A stretch of 14,714 bases of DNA from Eubacteriales bacterium (GCA_029974855.1 JARKQO010000483.1:1-14714); one strand, 5' to 3'. Positions 6,487 to 13,907 are shown, numbered from the stretch's first letter. A program made the numbers and translations. Notes: a model not told the origin generated them from the letters alone.

Positions 6487-7773
6487 ATGAAACGATTGGC
6501 TGCTATGACTTTGGCCCTTTGGCTGCTGGCGGGTTCCGCCTTGGCCCAGCCCCTGCGGGTGCTGGAGACCAGTTGGGGCGGGAGCGAAGAGTACCGGGAG
6601 GTGTTTCCGGATCGACCGGTGGAAATCATCCAGGCGGAGTATGACGACAAGGCTCACAGCAATGCCCGGCAGTTTCTGCTGGACAATCCCCAGGGCTGGG
6701 ATGTGGCCATGATCTGGTCCAACGAATGCGACCTGGACACCTTGGAAAAGGCGGGCCTGCTGATGGACCTCAGCGGGGAACAGGCGTTAGCCAGCCGGGT
6801 GGGGAACGCCTATGAGCCCATCCGTCAGGCGGTATGCCGGGACGGGAAGGTGCTGGCTGTGCCTGCGGGCCTCTTTGGCGCGGTGATGCAGCTGGGCATG
6901 TACGGCACGGTGCAGACCCATGGGGAGGTGGTGGATGTGCTGGGCCCCCTGGGGCTGACCCTGGAGGACGCCCCCAGTACCTTTGGGGAGCTGAGCGCTT
7001 TCGCTCAGCGGTACATGGAGATTCCTAAAAAAGCCCGCAAGGGCACGGTTTTTCACATCGACGCGGCTGCCAGCGACTCCAAGTCCTATTTCCTGGCCTA
7101 CCTGATCGAGCTGTATACGGCCCAGTACGCGGACAGCACCGGGGCGGTGAATTACGACACCCCAGCGTTCCGCCAGGGGCTGGCAGACCTGGACGCCATG
7201 GCAACGGCCCTGAAGGCGGAGCCCAAGATCACCTATGGAAAGGGGGGAAGGGTCTATGGCGTGGTGCATGACGCGTCCTCAAACCTTCTGCCCTCTATAC
7301 AAGTCAAACTCCTGTACCTGGGGGTGGGGGATAACCGGAGCGTTCCGGCCAAGCTGGGCATGCTGGTGATAAACGCTCACACCCAACATAAGGAGGAGGC
7401 TGTCGCCTTTGTCCAGTGGTCGGTCGGGCAGCGTGAAACGCAACGGAGCCCGTTGCTGCTTCAGAACCTGGATTACGAGGCACTGGCCCGCCGCGCCTAT
7501 GATGAGGACATTGAGGCCCAAATCTACCAGAAGGAAGCCCAAGAGGTGATTGACAGGCTGATCCGGGAGCGGGATTCCGGGGAATACCCCCGCTATTACC
7601 CTCGGGAGGCTTTCCATATCTACGGTGAAACCGTGGCCCCCCGGCTGACCTTCCCCCTGATTCCCTGGGTGGACAACTACGCGGTGGCGAAGCAGTACAC
7701 TAGAGGCAAGCTGGACCAGGATGGGCTGATCCGGGAGCTGAACCGCATGGCTGCGGAATATTGGGCGGACTGA
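6487..7773 (+). CDS. Extracellular solute-binding-like protein in sigma/anti-sigma operon
   Basis: A secreted protein of 428 residues resembling family 1 (SBP_bac_1) sugar-binding proteins. A Sec signal peptide (M-K-R-L-A-A-M then a hydrophobic run ending G-S-A-L-A, cut near residue 20) precedes Q-P-L-R-V-L-E-T, the first strand. The lobe 1 pattern is recognisable in W-D-V-A-M-I-W-S-N-E, L-E-K-A-G-L-L-M-D-L-S and D-G-K-V-L-A-V-P. Overall similarity is distant and the ligand-binding aromatics cannot be assigned. There is no lipobox Cys. The ATG at 6487 is 3 nt after the anti-sigma stop, with AAAGGAG (6472-6478) 8 nt upstream, so it belongs to that operon. No permease or ATPase follows. It may be a sensor feeding the anti-sigma protein, an orphan receptor for a shared transporter, or a target of the sigma factor. 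Confidence 0.72.
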   Translation: MKRLAAMTLALWLLAGSALAQPLRVLETSWGGSEEYREVFPDRPVEIIQAEYDDKAHSNARQFLLDNPQGWDVAMIWSNECDLDTLEKAGLLMDLSGEQALASRVGNAYEPIRQAVCRDGKVLAVPAGLFGAVMQLGMYGTVQTHGEVVDVLGPLGLTLEDAPSTFGELSAFAQRYMEIPKKARKGTVFHIDAAASDSKSYFLAYLIELYTAQYADSTGAVNYDTPAFRQGLADLDAMATALKAEPKITYGKGGRVYGVVHDASSNLLPSIQVKLLYLGVGDNRSVPAKLGMLVINAHTQHKEEAVAFVQWSVGQRETQRSPLLLQNLDYEALARRAYDEDIEAQIYQKEAQEVIDRLIRERDSGEYPRYYPREAFHIYGETVAPRLTFPLIPWVDNYAVAKQYTRGKLDQDGLIRELNRMAAEYWAD

Positions 7774-7821
7774 GCTTTGGAACACAAAAGGCCTAAAGAA
7801 AAATTCTGACGGATCATAAAG

Positions 7822-7853
7822 GGAGGCGGCAGGGATCACACCCCGCCGCCTTC
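7822..7853. terminator. Hairpin between convergent operons, probable bidirectional terminator
   Basis: Positions 7822-7830 pair with 7845-7853 over 9 bp (one G-U). The stem continues past an A/C mismatch with three G-C pairs (7832-7834 with 7841-7843). It lies between the convergent stop codons at 7773 and 7876. T-tracts are weak on both sides (TTCTT on +, TTTAT on -), so termination strength is uncertain, but the position fits a shared terminator. Confidence 0.5.
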
Positions 7854-7875
7854 TTCGGCCTACCCCCGGACTGCG

Positions 7876-8802
7876 CTAGGAGATCAGCTTCATCATCCGG
7901 GCCTCCTGCCCTACGCGGCAGCGGCCCTGGGCGTCAAACTCCACGGGGGAGAAGAAGGCCACCCGCCTGGAGCCGGTGGCGGCGGTATAGGCATGGTATA
8001 CCATGTAGGTGCGCCCTTCCGGCCCTGTCACAAAGCAGCTGTGGCCCGGCCCCACCACCTCACCCCGGCTTTCCAGCAGGGGGTTGCCCGGGCTCTTCTC
8101 AAAGGGCCCCAAAGGTGATTCCCCCAGGGCGTAGCCCACGGCGTACTCCGTTTGGGCGAAGTAGTTGGCGGAAAAGGTCATCCCGAACTTATTTCCCACA
8201 GGGTACAGAAAGCTTCCCTCGTTCCAGCGGCGGCCTGTGGCGGCGGCGGAGCGCCCCTCCCAGGGCTGCTGGGGTCGCAGAAGCAGCGCGGGCTCTCCCG
8301 CCACGCCGCTGAGGTCGTCCTTCAGGGGCGCCCCGTAGACCCAGCTTTCCTCCAGGTCCCCCACCCGGTGCTCATAGCAGCAGCGGGAATAATACAGGTA
8401 CTTTTGCCCCCGGTGCATAAACACATTGGCGTCAATGATGGGATAGCCCGGGTCGAAGATGGGGCGGTCCAGGGGTTTCTCAAAGGGACCCAGGGGATGC
8501 TTGGCCAAAGCCACGCCAATGCGGAAGGTCTCCTGCCCCTCCCGCCTTTTGCCCCGCTGGTTGGCGCTGAAAAAGAGGGCATAGGAGCCATCCAGGGCGT
8601 GGCATTCCGGGGCCCAGTGGCAGTCCTCATCCCATCCACTGGTCCCGGCCCGGTACACGACGCCCTCGTCCCGCCATAGGCATAGGTCCCGGGAGGAGTA
8701 GGCCCGAAACTGGCCCGCCTCCCGGGAGCTGCCGTAGAGATAATACCGGCCCTCAGGCCCGGCCAGCACAAAGGGATCGGCCACATAGAGGGGCTGTTCC
8801 AT
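7876..8802 (-). CDS. Glycoside hydrolase family 43 enzyme (putative arabinofuranosidase / xylosidase / arabinanase)
   Basis: A 308-residue inverting glycosidase consisting of just the five-bladed beta-propeller. The three GH43 acidic residues are visible: Asp9 in Y-V-A-D-P-F (general base), Asp124 in I-I-D-A-N-V-F (pKa modulator) and Glu195 in R-W-N-E-G-S-F (general acid). W-A-P-E (63-66) and G-P-G-H-S (251-255, His in the active site) are further family marks. No signal peptide is present, so it acts in the cytoplasm on imported oligosaccharides. The ATG follows the GH51 stop by 4 nt; AAGGGGG lies inside the 3' end of the GH51 gene. It is the last gene of the - strand operon. GH43 members act mainly on arabinan, arabinoxylan or xylan fragments. 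The adjacent GH51 favours an arabinose-containing substrate, but specificity cannot be read from the sequence. Confidence 0.9.
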   Translation of the reverse strand: MEQPLYVADPFVLAGPEGRYYLYGSSREAGQFRAYSSRDLCLWRDEGVVYRAGTSGWDEDCHWAPECHALDGSYALFFSANQRGKRREGQETFRIGVALAKHPLGPFEKPLDRPIFDPGYPIIDANVFMHRGQKYLYYSRCCYEHRVGDLEESWVYGAPLKDDLSGVAGEPALLLRPQQPWEGRSAAATGRRWNEGSFLYPVGNKFGMTFSANYFAQTEYAVGYALGESPLGPFEKSPGNPLLESRGEVVGPGHSCFVTGPEGRTYMVYHAYTAATGSRRVAFFSPVEFDAQGRCRVGQEARMMKLIS

Positions 8803-8806
8803 GGCG

Positions 8807-10669
8807 TCAGACCCCCTTCAGCAGCAGCGTGGCAATGCTCATGGGGGGTAGCGCCACCCCGGCGGCACAGTCCAAGGGCTGGGGAACCAGGATTTCCGCG
8901 TCCGGCCCATTGCGGGCCAAGGGCGTTTGGCCCCAAAGGACCTCGCCCCACTGGGCCTCCTGGCCCTCCGGCAGGTGAATCCGGGCGGCCTCCGTGGGAT
9001 GCCGGTTCACCAGGAACAGCGCCGTCCGCCCTTGGTCGTCCAAGGCCGCCGCCGCGTCCACATAGGGCACGGCCCGGGCGGCTGGCACGTTGCCTGCGGC
9101 AGGGGTGTCCGCCCGGGGGGAATCGGTTTCCACCTCCAGGGTGATACGGGGCCTGCGGGCCGCGTACATCCGCACCGCGTAATAGGTGGCCGTGCCGTAG
9201 GCCAGGCCCCGCCTGCTGCGGATGAGCCCACCGGCCCAGCCGTTCACCAGGTCCGACACCAGGCAGAAGGCCAGCTCCGGCTGGGCCCGCAAAAAGGCGT
9301 TCATCATCCCCCCGTTGGACAGGGCCGCCTCCAGGGTCTGCTCCCGTTCCCCTTGGTTGTGGTAAGAGGCGTTCCATTCCGTAATGGCCAAAGGAAGTTC
9401 CCAGCCCAGGCTATGAAAGGTATCCCCGCAGGCCTCCAGCAGCCGCTGGAGCTTCACGGGAGCGCCCAGGGCAACGGCCTGGTACAGCGCCGCATCCTCC
9501 ACAGGCGCTTGGGCGGTCATGGGGGAATAGATGTGCAGCCCCAGCACGTCCACATGGCCCCGGATCAAGGGGAGGACGGTCCGGTTCCAGTGCTGGTCCA
9601 GGCTGTTGCCGTCCCCGCCGCAGGCGATGAGGCGAATGGAGGGGTCCTTGGCCCGCATGGCCTGGGCGAAGCGCAGATAGCGCCGGGCGTACTCCTCAGG
9701 GCCGCAATGGCCGATCTCCCATTCCGCGAAGCTTTCGTTGCCGATGTCCCACCAGCGCACATCATAGGGCTCGGGATGGCCGTTGGCGGCCCGCAGCGCC
9801 CCCATGGGGGAATCCGCCGGGCCGTTGCAGTATTCCACCCAGGCGGCGGCCTCCTGTTCATCATCCCCGCCAAAGTTCACGCAGAGCACCGGCTGGCAGC
9901 CAATGCGGCGGCACAGCGCCATGAACTCGCCGGTGCCGAAATGATTCATCTCGATGCCGCCCCAGTGGCGGTTTTCCCGAGTAGGACGAAGCTCCGGGGG
10001 GCCCACCCCGTCCCGCCAGTGGTAGCAGTCCGCGAAGCAGCCCCCGGGAAAGCGCAGCATCCCCACCTCCAGGGCGTCGATTTTGCGCATCACCTGGGGC
10101 CAGCATTCGCAATCCCGGTTGGCGGGCTTCAGGGACAGCTGATCCAGCCACAGAACGCCCTGGCCCCGGGCCTGTACCTGGAGCCGGGCGTTGTCACAGC
10201 TTTGAGCTGCCTCAAACCGGTACGCCAGCCGGGTCCAGGGCCCGGGTTGGCAGTCAAACCGCTTCTGAAACAGCACATCCTCCCGGGCAACCACGGTGAT
10301 CAGAAGCTGGCAGGGCTCCTGGGCCAAAGCGTATAGGACCCCCTCGTACCCAGCCCCCTCCTGGAGCAAAAGTCCCTCCTGCTCCACCCCCGTCCACTCC
10401 TGGGGGCACAGCCGCAGCCCCAAGGACTGCCCGGGGGTTGCCACAGGCTCCGTATCCAAAAAGGCCCTGCCCCCAGGCCCCAGCTCCCGCCAGGGGGCGG
10501 GAAGGCCGTTTGCCCCGGCGAGCCCCTCAAAGCCCCGGGCCAACAGCATTTGGGCGTAGAGCCCGGGATCGATGCAGTCGTACATGAATTCGATAAAATG
10601 GCCGAAGAGGTTGGGGGACAGGGCCCTGCCCCGGGCCTTATCGCCCAGCCTCAGGTGAACGTTCATCAT
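8807..10669 (-). CDS. Alpha-L-arabinofuranosidase, glycoside hydrolase family 51, with internal CBM-like domain
   Basis: A 620-residue retaining glycosidase releasing terminal alpha-L-arabinofuranose. The TIM barrel starts at residues 20-50 (N-L-F-G-H-F-I-E-F) and resumes at about 195 with L-R-F-P-G-G-C-F-A-D-C-Y-H-W. Glu312 in D-I-G-N-E is the acid/base and Glu431 in I-T-E-W-N-A-S the nucleophile, both clan GH-A landmarks. Between about 60 and 185 is a beta-rich insert ending V-L-W-L-D-Q-L-S-L-K-P, resembling a CBM4/9-type module. This explains the length over the ~500 residues of short GH51 enzymes. The C-terminal ~120 residues form the usual beta-sandwich (L-F-L-V-N-R-H). There is no signal peptide, so it is cytoplasmic. 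The start is the first of two adjacent ATGs (10667-10669), with the AAGGGAT motif overlapping the preceding permease stop. It acts with the GH43 downstream on imported oligosaccharides. Confidence 0.93.
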   Translation of the reverse strand: MMNVHLRLGDKARGRALSPNLFGHFIEFMYDCIDPGLYAQMLLARGFEGLAGANGLPAPWRELGPGGRAFLDTEPVATPGQSLGLRLCPQEWTGVEQEGLLLQEGAGYEGVLYALAQEPCQLLITVVAREDVLFQKRFDCQPGPWTRLAYRFEAAQSCDNARLQVQARGQGVLWLDQLSLKPANRDCECWPQVMRKIDALEVGMLRFPGGCFADCYHWRDGVGPPELRPTRENRHWGGIEMNHFGTGEFMALCRRIGCQPVLCVNFGGDDEQEAAAWVEYCNGPADSPMGALRAANGHPEPYDVRWWDIGNESFAEWEIGHCGPEEYARRYLRFAQAMRAKDPSIRLIACGGDGNSLDQHWNRTVLPLIRGHVDVLGLHIYSPMTAQAPVEDAALYQAVALGAPVKLQRLLEACGDTFHSLGWELPLAITEWNASYHNQGEREQTLEAALSNGGMMNAFLRAQPELAFCLVSDLVNGWAGGLIRSRRGLAYGTATYYAVRMYAARRPRITLEVETDSPRADTPAAGNVPAARAVPYVDAAAALDDQGRTALFLVNRHPTEAARIHLPEGQEAQWGEVLWGQTPLARNGPDAEILVPQPLDCAAGVALPPMSIATLLLKGV

Positions 10670-10673
10670 GGAG

Positions 10674-11504
10674 CTATCCCTTCATCCCCGTCATGGCGAT
10701 GCCTTTCACAAAATACTTCTGCCCAAAGCAGTAGGCCAGAAAAATCGGCAGCAGCGACAGCGCGCCTCCGGCCATCAGCAGCGAATACTCCACCACGTGG
10801 GTGCCCATGAACATGGCCAGCCCCGAGGGCAGCGTGCGCATCTGGGTATCCGTGGTGAGGATCAGCGGATAGAGCAGGTCATTCCAATTATACATAAAAT
10901 GAAAAATAGCCAGGGAGATCACCGCGGGCTTGCACAGGGGCAGCATGATCCTCCCAAAGATCCGGTATTCGTTGCAGCCGTCGATCCGCGCCGCCTCCTC
11001 CAGGCCCTTGGGCAGCGTGGTGAAGAATTGCCGCATCATGAAAATGCCGAAGGCGTTGGTGGCCCGGGGCAAAATCAGCCCCAGGAAGGTATTCATCAGC
11101 CCCAGCCTGAACACCTGGTAATACAGGGGAACCATCACCACCTGGAAGGGGATCATCAGCGTCACCAGCACCAGCAAAAACAAACCCTGGCTGCCCTTGA
11201 ACCTCAGCCGGGCGAAGGCGTAGCCCGCCATGGTGTCCAGGGTCAAGGACACCGCCGTGACGCCCCCGGCGAAAATCACCGTATTGCGCAGGAATTTCAC
11301 AAAGGGCACCCGCACCCAGATATCCTCATAGCTGACCATGGAAAAGATCCGGCCCACCAGCCGGGGCGGATAGGCCAGCACGTCGCTTTCAGGCTTGAAG
11401 GAGGTAAAGAGCATCCACACAAAGGGGTATAAAAACAGCACCGCGCCGGCAAAGAGCAAAATGTATTTAGCCCCTGTGCCCAGGCTGAGCCTTCCAGAGC
11501 GCAT
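10674..11504 (-). CDS. Carbohydrate ABC transporter permease, MalG/AraQ type (CUT1)
   Basis: A 276-residue inner-membrane permease with six predicted membrane segments. The first follows a short N-terminal tail (Y-I-L-L-F-A-G-A-V-L-F-L-Y-P-F, about 14-28). The ATPase-contacting EAA loop is E-E-A-A-R-I-D-G-C-N-E-Y (169-180) with downstream L-P-L-C-K-P. The C terminus G-Q-K-Y-F-V-K-G-I-A-M-T-G-M-K-G is the classic MalG-family ending (usually ...GAVKG). The start has AGGAGG at 11513-11518, 8 nt upstream, overlapping the stop of the preceding permease gene. The following GH51 gene begins 4 nt after this stop. It pairs with the MalF-type partner upstream to import an oligosaccharide, presumably an arabino-oligosaccharide given the neighbours. 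Confidence 0.94.
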   Translation of the reverse strand: MRSGRLSLGTGAKYILLFAGAVLFLYPFVWMLFTSFKPESDVLAYPPRLVGRIFSMVSYEDIWVRVPFVKFLRNTVIFAGGVTAVSLTLDTMAGYAFARLRFKGSQGLFLLVLVTLMIPFQVVMVPLYYQVFRLGLMNTFLGLILPRATNAFGIFMMRQFFTTLPKGLEEAARIDGCNEYRIFGRIMLPLCKPAVISLAIFHFMYNWNDLLYPLILTTDTQMRTLPSGLAMFMGTHVVEYSLLMAGGALSLLPIFLAYCFGQKYFVKGIAMTGMKG

Positions 11505-11517
11505 AGATATCGCCTCC

Positions 11518-12411
11518 TTACCGAAGATCCTCTTCGTCTCTTCTCATGAGGCCAAACAGCAACCCCGAGGCCAGCAGCGTCACCAGAAGCATCGCCACGG
11601 CCACGGCGGAGGCATAGCCCCTGTCAAAGCGGGTAAAGGAGCAGGAATAGATGTACTGCACCACGGTCTCCGTGCGGTACAGCGGGCCGCCCCCGGTCAT
11701 CACGTACACCTGGTCGAACACCTGAAAGGAGGAGATCACCGCGTTCACCACCACGAAGGTCAGGGTGGGCATCAGCATGGGAATCGTGATTTTCGTCAGC
11801 TTCGCAAAGGACGAGGCCCCGTCGATTTCCGCCGCCTCGTAATAGGAATCGGAAATGCCCTGGAGCCCGGCGATCAGAATCACGGTGTTGAAGCCCAGGT
11901 TTTTCCAGATGCTCACCCCGATGATGGTGGGCATGGCAAGGGTGGGGCTTTTCAGCAGCTCCGGCATTCTGATCCCCAGCCTGGACAGGTAGTAGGACAC
12001 GATGCCGATATCCTTGTGCAGCAGAAACATCCACATAATGGATACGATGGTCATGGAGCAGATGGCTGGCAGAAAGTAAACGGATTTGAGGAAGTTGTTC
12101 ACCTTGGTCTGCTCCCGCAGCCCCACCGCCACCAGCAGCGAAAGCGCCACCCCCAAGGGCACGGCCCCCGCCGTATACACCAAGGTGTTGCCCATGGCGT
12201 TCCAGAAGCGCCTGTCGCTGAACATGGCCCCATAGTGGTCCAGCCCCACAAAGCTCATGTTGCGAAACAGCATGTCGATCTTCAGGGCGCTGAAGCCGAA
12301 GGTGGTGAGCAGCGGCAGAAACAGAAAAGCCGCGAAGATCAGCATGCTGGGCGCGATCAGCACCTTTCCCGCCCGGGCCTGGGCCTGGGTGACGCTGAGG
12401 GTACGCTTCAT
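11518..12411 (-). CDS. Carbohydrate ABC transporter permease, MalF/AraP/UgpA type (CUT1)
   Basis: A 297-residue inner-membrane permease with six predicted membrane segments, the short form lacking the large periplasmic loop of enterobacterial MalF. Segment 1 is about residues 17-40 (A-P-S-M-L-I-F-A-A-F-L-F-L-P-L). The EAA motif is Y-Y-E-A-A-E-I-D-G-A followed by F-A-K-L-T-K-I-T-I-P-M-L-M-P. V-M-T-G-G-G-P-L-Y-R-T-E-T, near the C terminus, is typical of the family (T-x-G-G-P). The start is the ATG at 12409-12411 with AAGGGGG (minus-strand sense, 12423-12429) about 11 nt upstream, a slightly long spacing. The gene lies 103 nt after the binding-protein gene, with a hairpin between. It forms a heterodimer with the next gene product. 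Confidence 0.94.
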   Translation of the reverse strand: MKRTLSVTQAQARAGKVLIAPSMLIFAAFLFLPLLTTFGFSALKIDMLFRNMSFVGLDHYGAMFSDRRFWNAMGNTLVYTAGAVPLGVALSLLVAVGLREQTKVNNFLKSVYFLPAICSMTIVSIMWMFLLHKDIGIVSYYLSRLGIRMPELLKSPTLAMPTIIGVSIWKNLGFNTVILIAGLQGISDSYYEAAEIDGASSFAKLTKITIPMLMPTLTFVVVNAVISSFQVFDQVYVMTGGGPLYRTETVVQYIYSCSFTRFDRGYASAVAVAMLLVTLLASGLLFGLMRRDEEDLR

Positions 12412-12448
12412 GGCCGTCCACGCCCCCTTTCCTGAAATTTGAGACAGA

Positions 12449-12478
12449 TCCGGCTCCGCCGCCCAGGGCGGAGCCGGA
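12449..12478 (-). promoter_or_regulatory. 12-bp GC-rich hairpin between CUT1 binding-protein and permease genes
   Basis: Positions 12449-12460 are perfectly complementary to 12467-12478 around a 6-nt loop. In the transcribed (-) direction it comes 36 nt after the binding-protein stop and about 20 nt before the permease ribosome binding site. No T-tract directly follows on the - strand (T-C-T-G-T-C-T-C), so partial attenuation or 3' protection of the binding-protein mRNA is more likely than full termination. Confidence 0.6.
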
Positions 12479-12514
12479 GAAGAGGGTTACACGGTTGGGT
12501 TTACACGCCGGGGG

Positions 12515-13759
12515 TCATTTGCCAAGGAGCAGGTTCATCTGGGCCTCGGCCTCCTCCAAAGTGGTTTTCACATCCGCGCCGGTGAGAAGGATATTCTCCA
12601 AGGCGGGAATGATCACCTCTTCGTCGATCTGGGCGAAGTTGGTGAGCTGCTGGAGGTAGAACTTGGCTACGCCGGAAACGCTGGAGAAGGCGGACACGTT
12701 GGCGTTAGCCACGATGCGCTGGTCGCTGGCGGCGTCGGTGCGGGCCAGGGGATACCCAACCTCCAAAGACCACTGAATCTGGGTGTCCGCGCTGTTCCAG
12801 AACTTGAAGTAGTCGTACACCGCGTCCCGGTGGGCCGTGGCGGCGTTCATCACCATGGCTACGCCGGTGCCCAGGGTTACGTCGCCCGCGGGGCCCGCGG
12901 GAGGCGCGGCGATGCCGTAGTTGAGCCCCGCGCCGTCAAAGATGCCCGTGGCCCAGGGGCCGCAGAAGTACATGCCCAGCTTGCCGGAGGAGAACAAGGT
13001 GTCGATCTCCGCGCCGGTCATCACGGCGGGGGCGATGCCGTCCTCCCGGATCAGCTTGGACCAGCGGGTGACGGTTTGGACATTGGCCTCGCTGCCGAAC
13101 GCAGAGGTCCCGTCCTGGCCGATGAAATCCCCGCCGCCGCCCCAGATCATGATGGGCCACATGGGGATGGTGTTGTTGGTGGCCATGCCAAAGCCGTATT
13201 GCTGCTCCCCGTCCACAGTGCGGGTCAGCTTCTTGGCGTATTCCTCCAGCTGGTCCCAGGTGGTGGGGGGCACGCCCGGGTCAAGTCCGGCGGCCTCAAA
13301 CATGTCCTTGTTGTAGAACATCAGCAGCGTAGCCATGTCGCAGGGTACCCCATAGTAGTCCCCCTTGAATTTCAGGTTGGCCTCAAACCCGGGGGGAATC
13401 AGGGACGCGTCCACAGCGCCGCTTTCGTACAGATCGTTCAGCACCGCCAGGGAGCCCGCCTCGGCATAGGCCCCGATGCGCTCGGTGTTGAAGGCGAAGA
13501 TGTCGGGGCCCTCGCCCACGGGCAAGGTGGTGGCCAGCTTTTGATAGAGGCTGTCCCAGGACATGATCTCCATCTTCACTTCCACATTTTGGTCGTTGGT
13601 GGCGTTGTACTGCTCCGTCAGCTTGGTCAGCACCCCGCCGTCGGTGCCGGTGAAGCCGTTCCAGAAGGTGATCACGGTTTTTTCGGGGGTCTGGGCCAGG
13701 GCGGAGGTCATGGTAAGCACCATGGTCAGCGCAAGAACCCATGCCAGCAGCTTTTTCAT
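12515..13759 (-). CDS. Carbohydrate ABC transporter substrate-binding protein, family 1 (CUT1)
   Basis: A 414-residue secreted oligosaccharide receptor. The Sec signal peptide (M-K-K-L-L-A-W then a hydrophobic run, ending T-S-A-L-A before Q-T-P-E) lacks a lipobox Cys. The mature protein begins with V-I-T-F-W-N-G-F-T-G-T-D-G, the usual first strand and ligand loop of SBP_bac_1 proteins. Other family segments are P-D-I-F-A-F, Y-Y-G-V-P-C-D, L-M-F-Y-N-K-D-M-F-E-A-A-G-L, P-T-T-W-D-Q-L, and G-K-L-G-M-Y-F-C-G-P-W. The start at 13759 has AGGAGG (13770-13775) 10 nt upstream; the open frame back to 13810 precedes this site and is not translated in this view. It is the first structural gene of the operon, below a palindromic operator, and delivers sugar to the two permeases that follow. 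Confidence 0.94.
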   Translation of the reverse strand: MKKLLAWVLALTMVLTMTSALAQTPEKTVITFWNGFTGTDGGVLTKLTEQYNATNDQNVEVKMEIMSWDSLYQKLATTLPVGEGPDIFAFNTERIGAYAEAGSLAVLNDLYESGAVDASLIPPGFEANLKFKGDYYGVPCDMATLLMFYNKDMFEAAGLDPGVPPTTWDQLEEYAKKLTRTVDGEQQYGFGMATNNTIPMWPIMIWGGGGDFIGQDGTSAFGSEANVQTVTRWSKLIREDGIAPAVMTGAEIDTLFSSGKLGMYFCGPWATGIFDGAGLNYGIAAPPAGPAGDVTLGTGVAMVMNAATAHRDAVYDYFKFWNSADTQIQWSLEVGYPLARTDAASDQRIVANANVSAFSSVSGVAKFYLQQLTNFAQIDEEVIIPALENILLTGADVKTTLEEAEAQMNLLLGK

Positions 13760-13868
13760 GAAAATGCATCCTCCTTGTTTTTCAGTCCATGGGTGAGGGA
13801 TGGTAAGCAACCTGGGGTTTTCCGGTCCTCCTTCCTTCCGGTGTTTGTGCTGGTTTTCTACTCCGTTG

Positions 13869-13888
13869 AAATCGTAACGTTACGATTT
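13869..13888. promoter_or_regulatory. 20-bp perfect palindrome, probable LacI-family operator
   Basis: The sequence AAATCGTAACGTTACGATTT is its own reverse complement over all 20 positions, with a central C-G step as is usual for LacI-family operators. It lies 110 nt before the binding-protein start and 20 nt after the stop of the LacI-family regulator gene, in the only sizeable gap of the - strand locus. The regulator next door is the likely ligand. No convincing -35/-10 pair could be assigned beside it. Confidence 0.75.
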
Positions 13889-13907
13889 TTGGGAAAAGAA
13901 AGGATCC

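Noticed and set aside
8927..10336. Open frame of 469 codons on the + strand opposite the GH51 gene
   Set aside because: Composition is dominated by Pro, Gly, His, Gln and Ala with no family motif. The - strand GH51 has intact catalytic residues, so this is a shadow.
13841..13890. Housekeeping promoter around the LacI-type palindrome on the - strand
   Set aside because: A TAGAAA hexamer is present downstream of the palindrome, but no acceptable -35 lies 16-18 nt before it, so no promoter was called.
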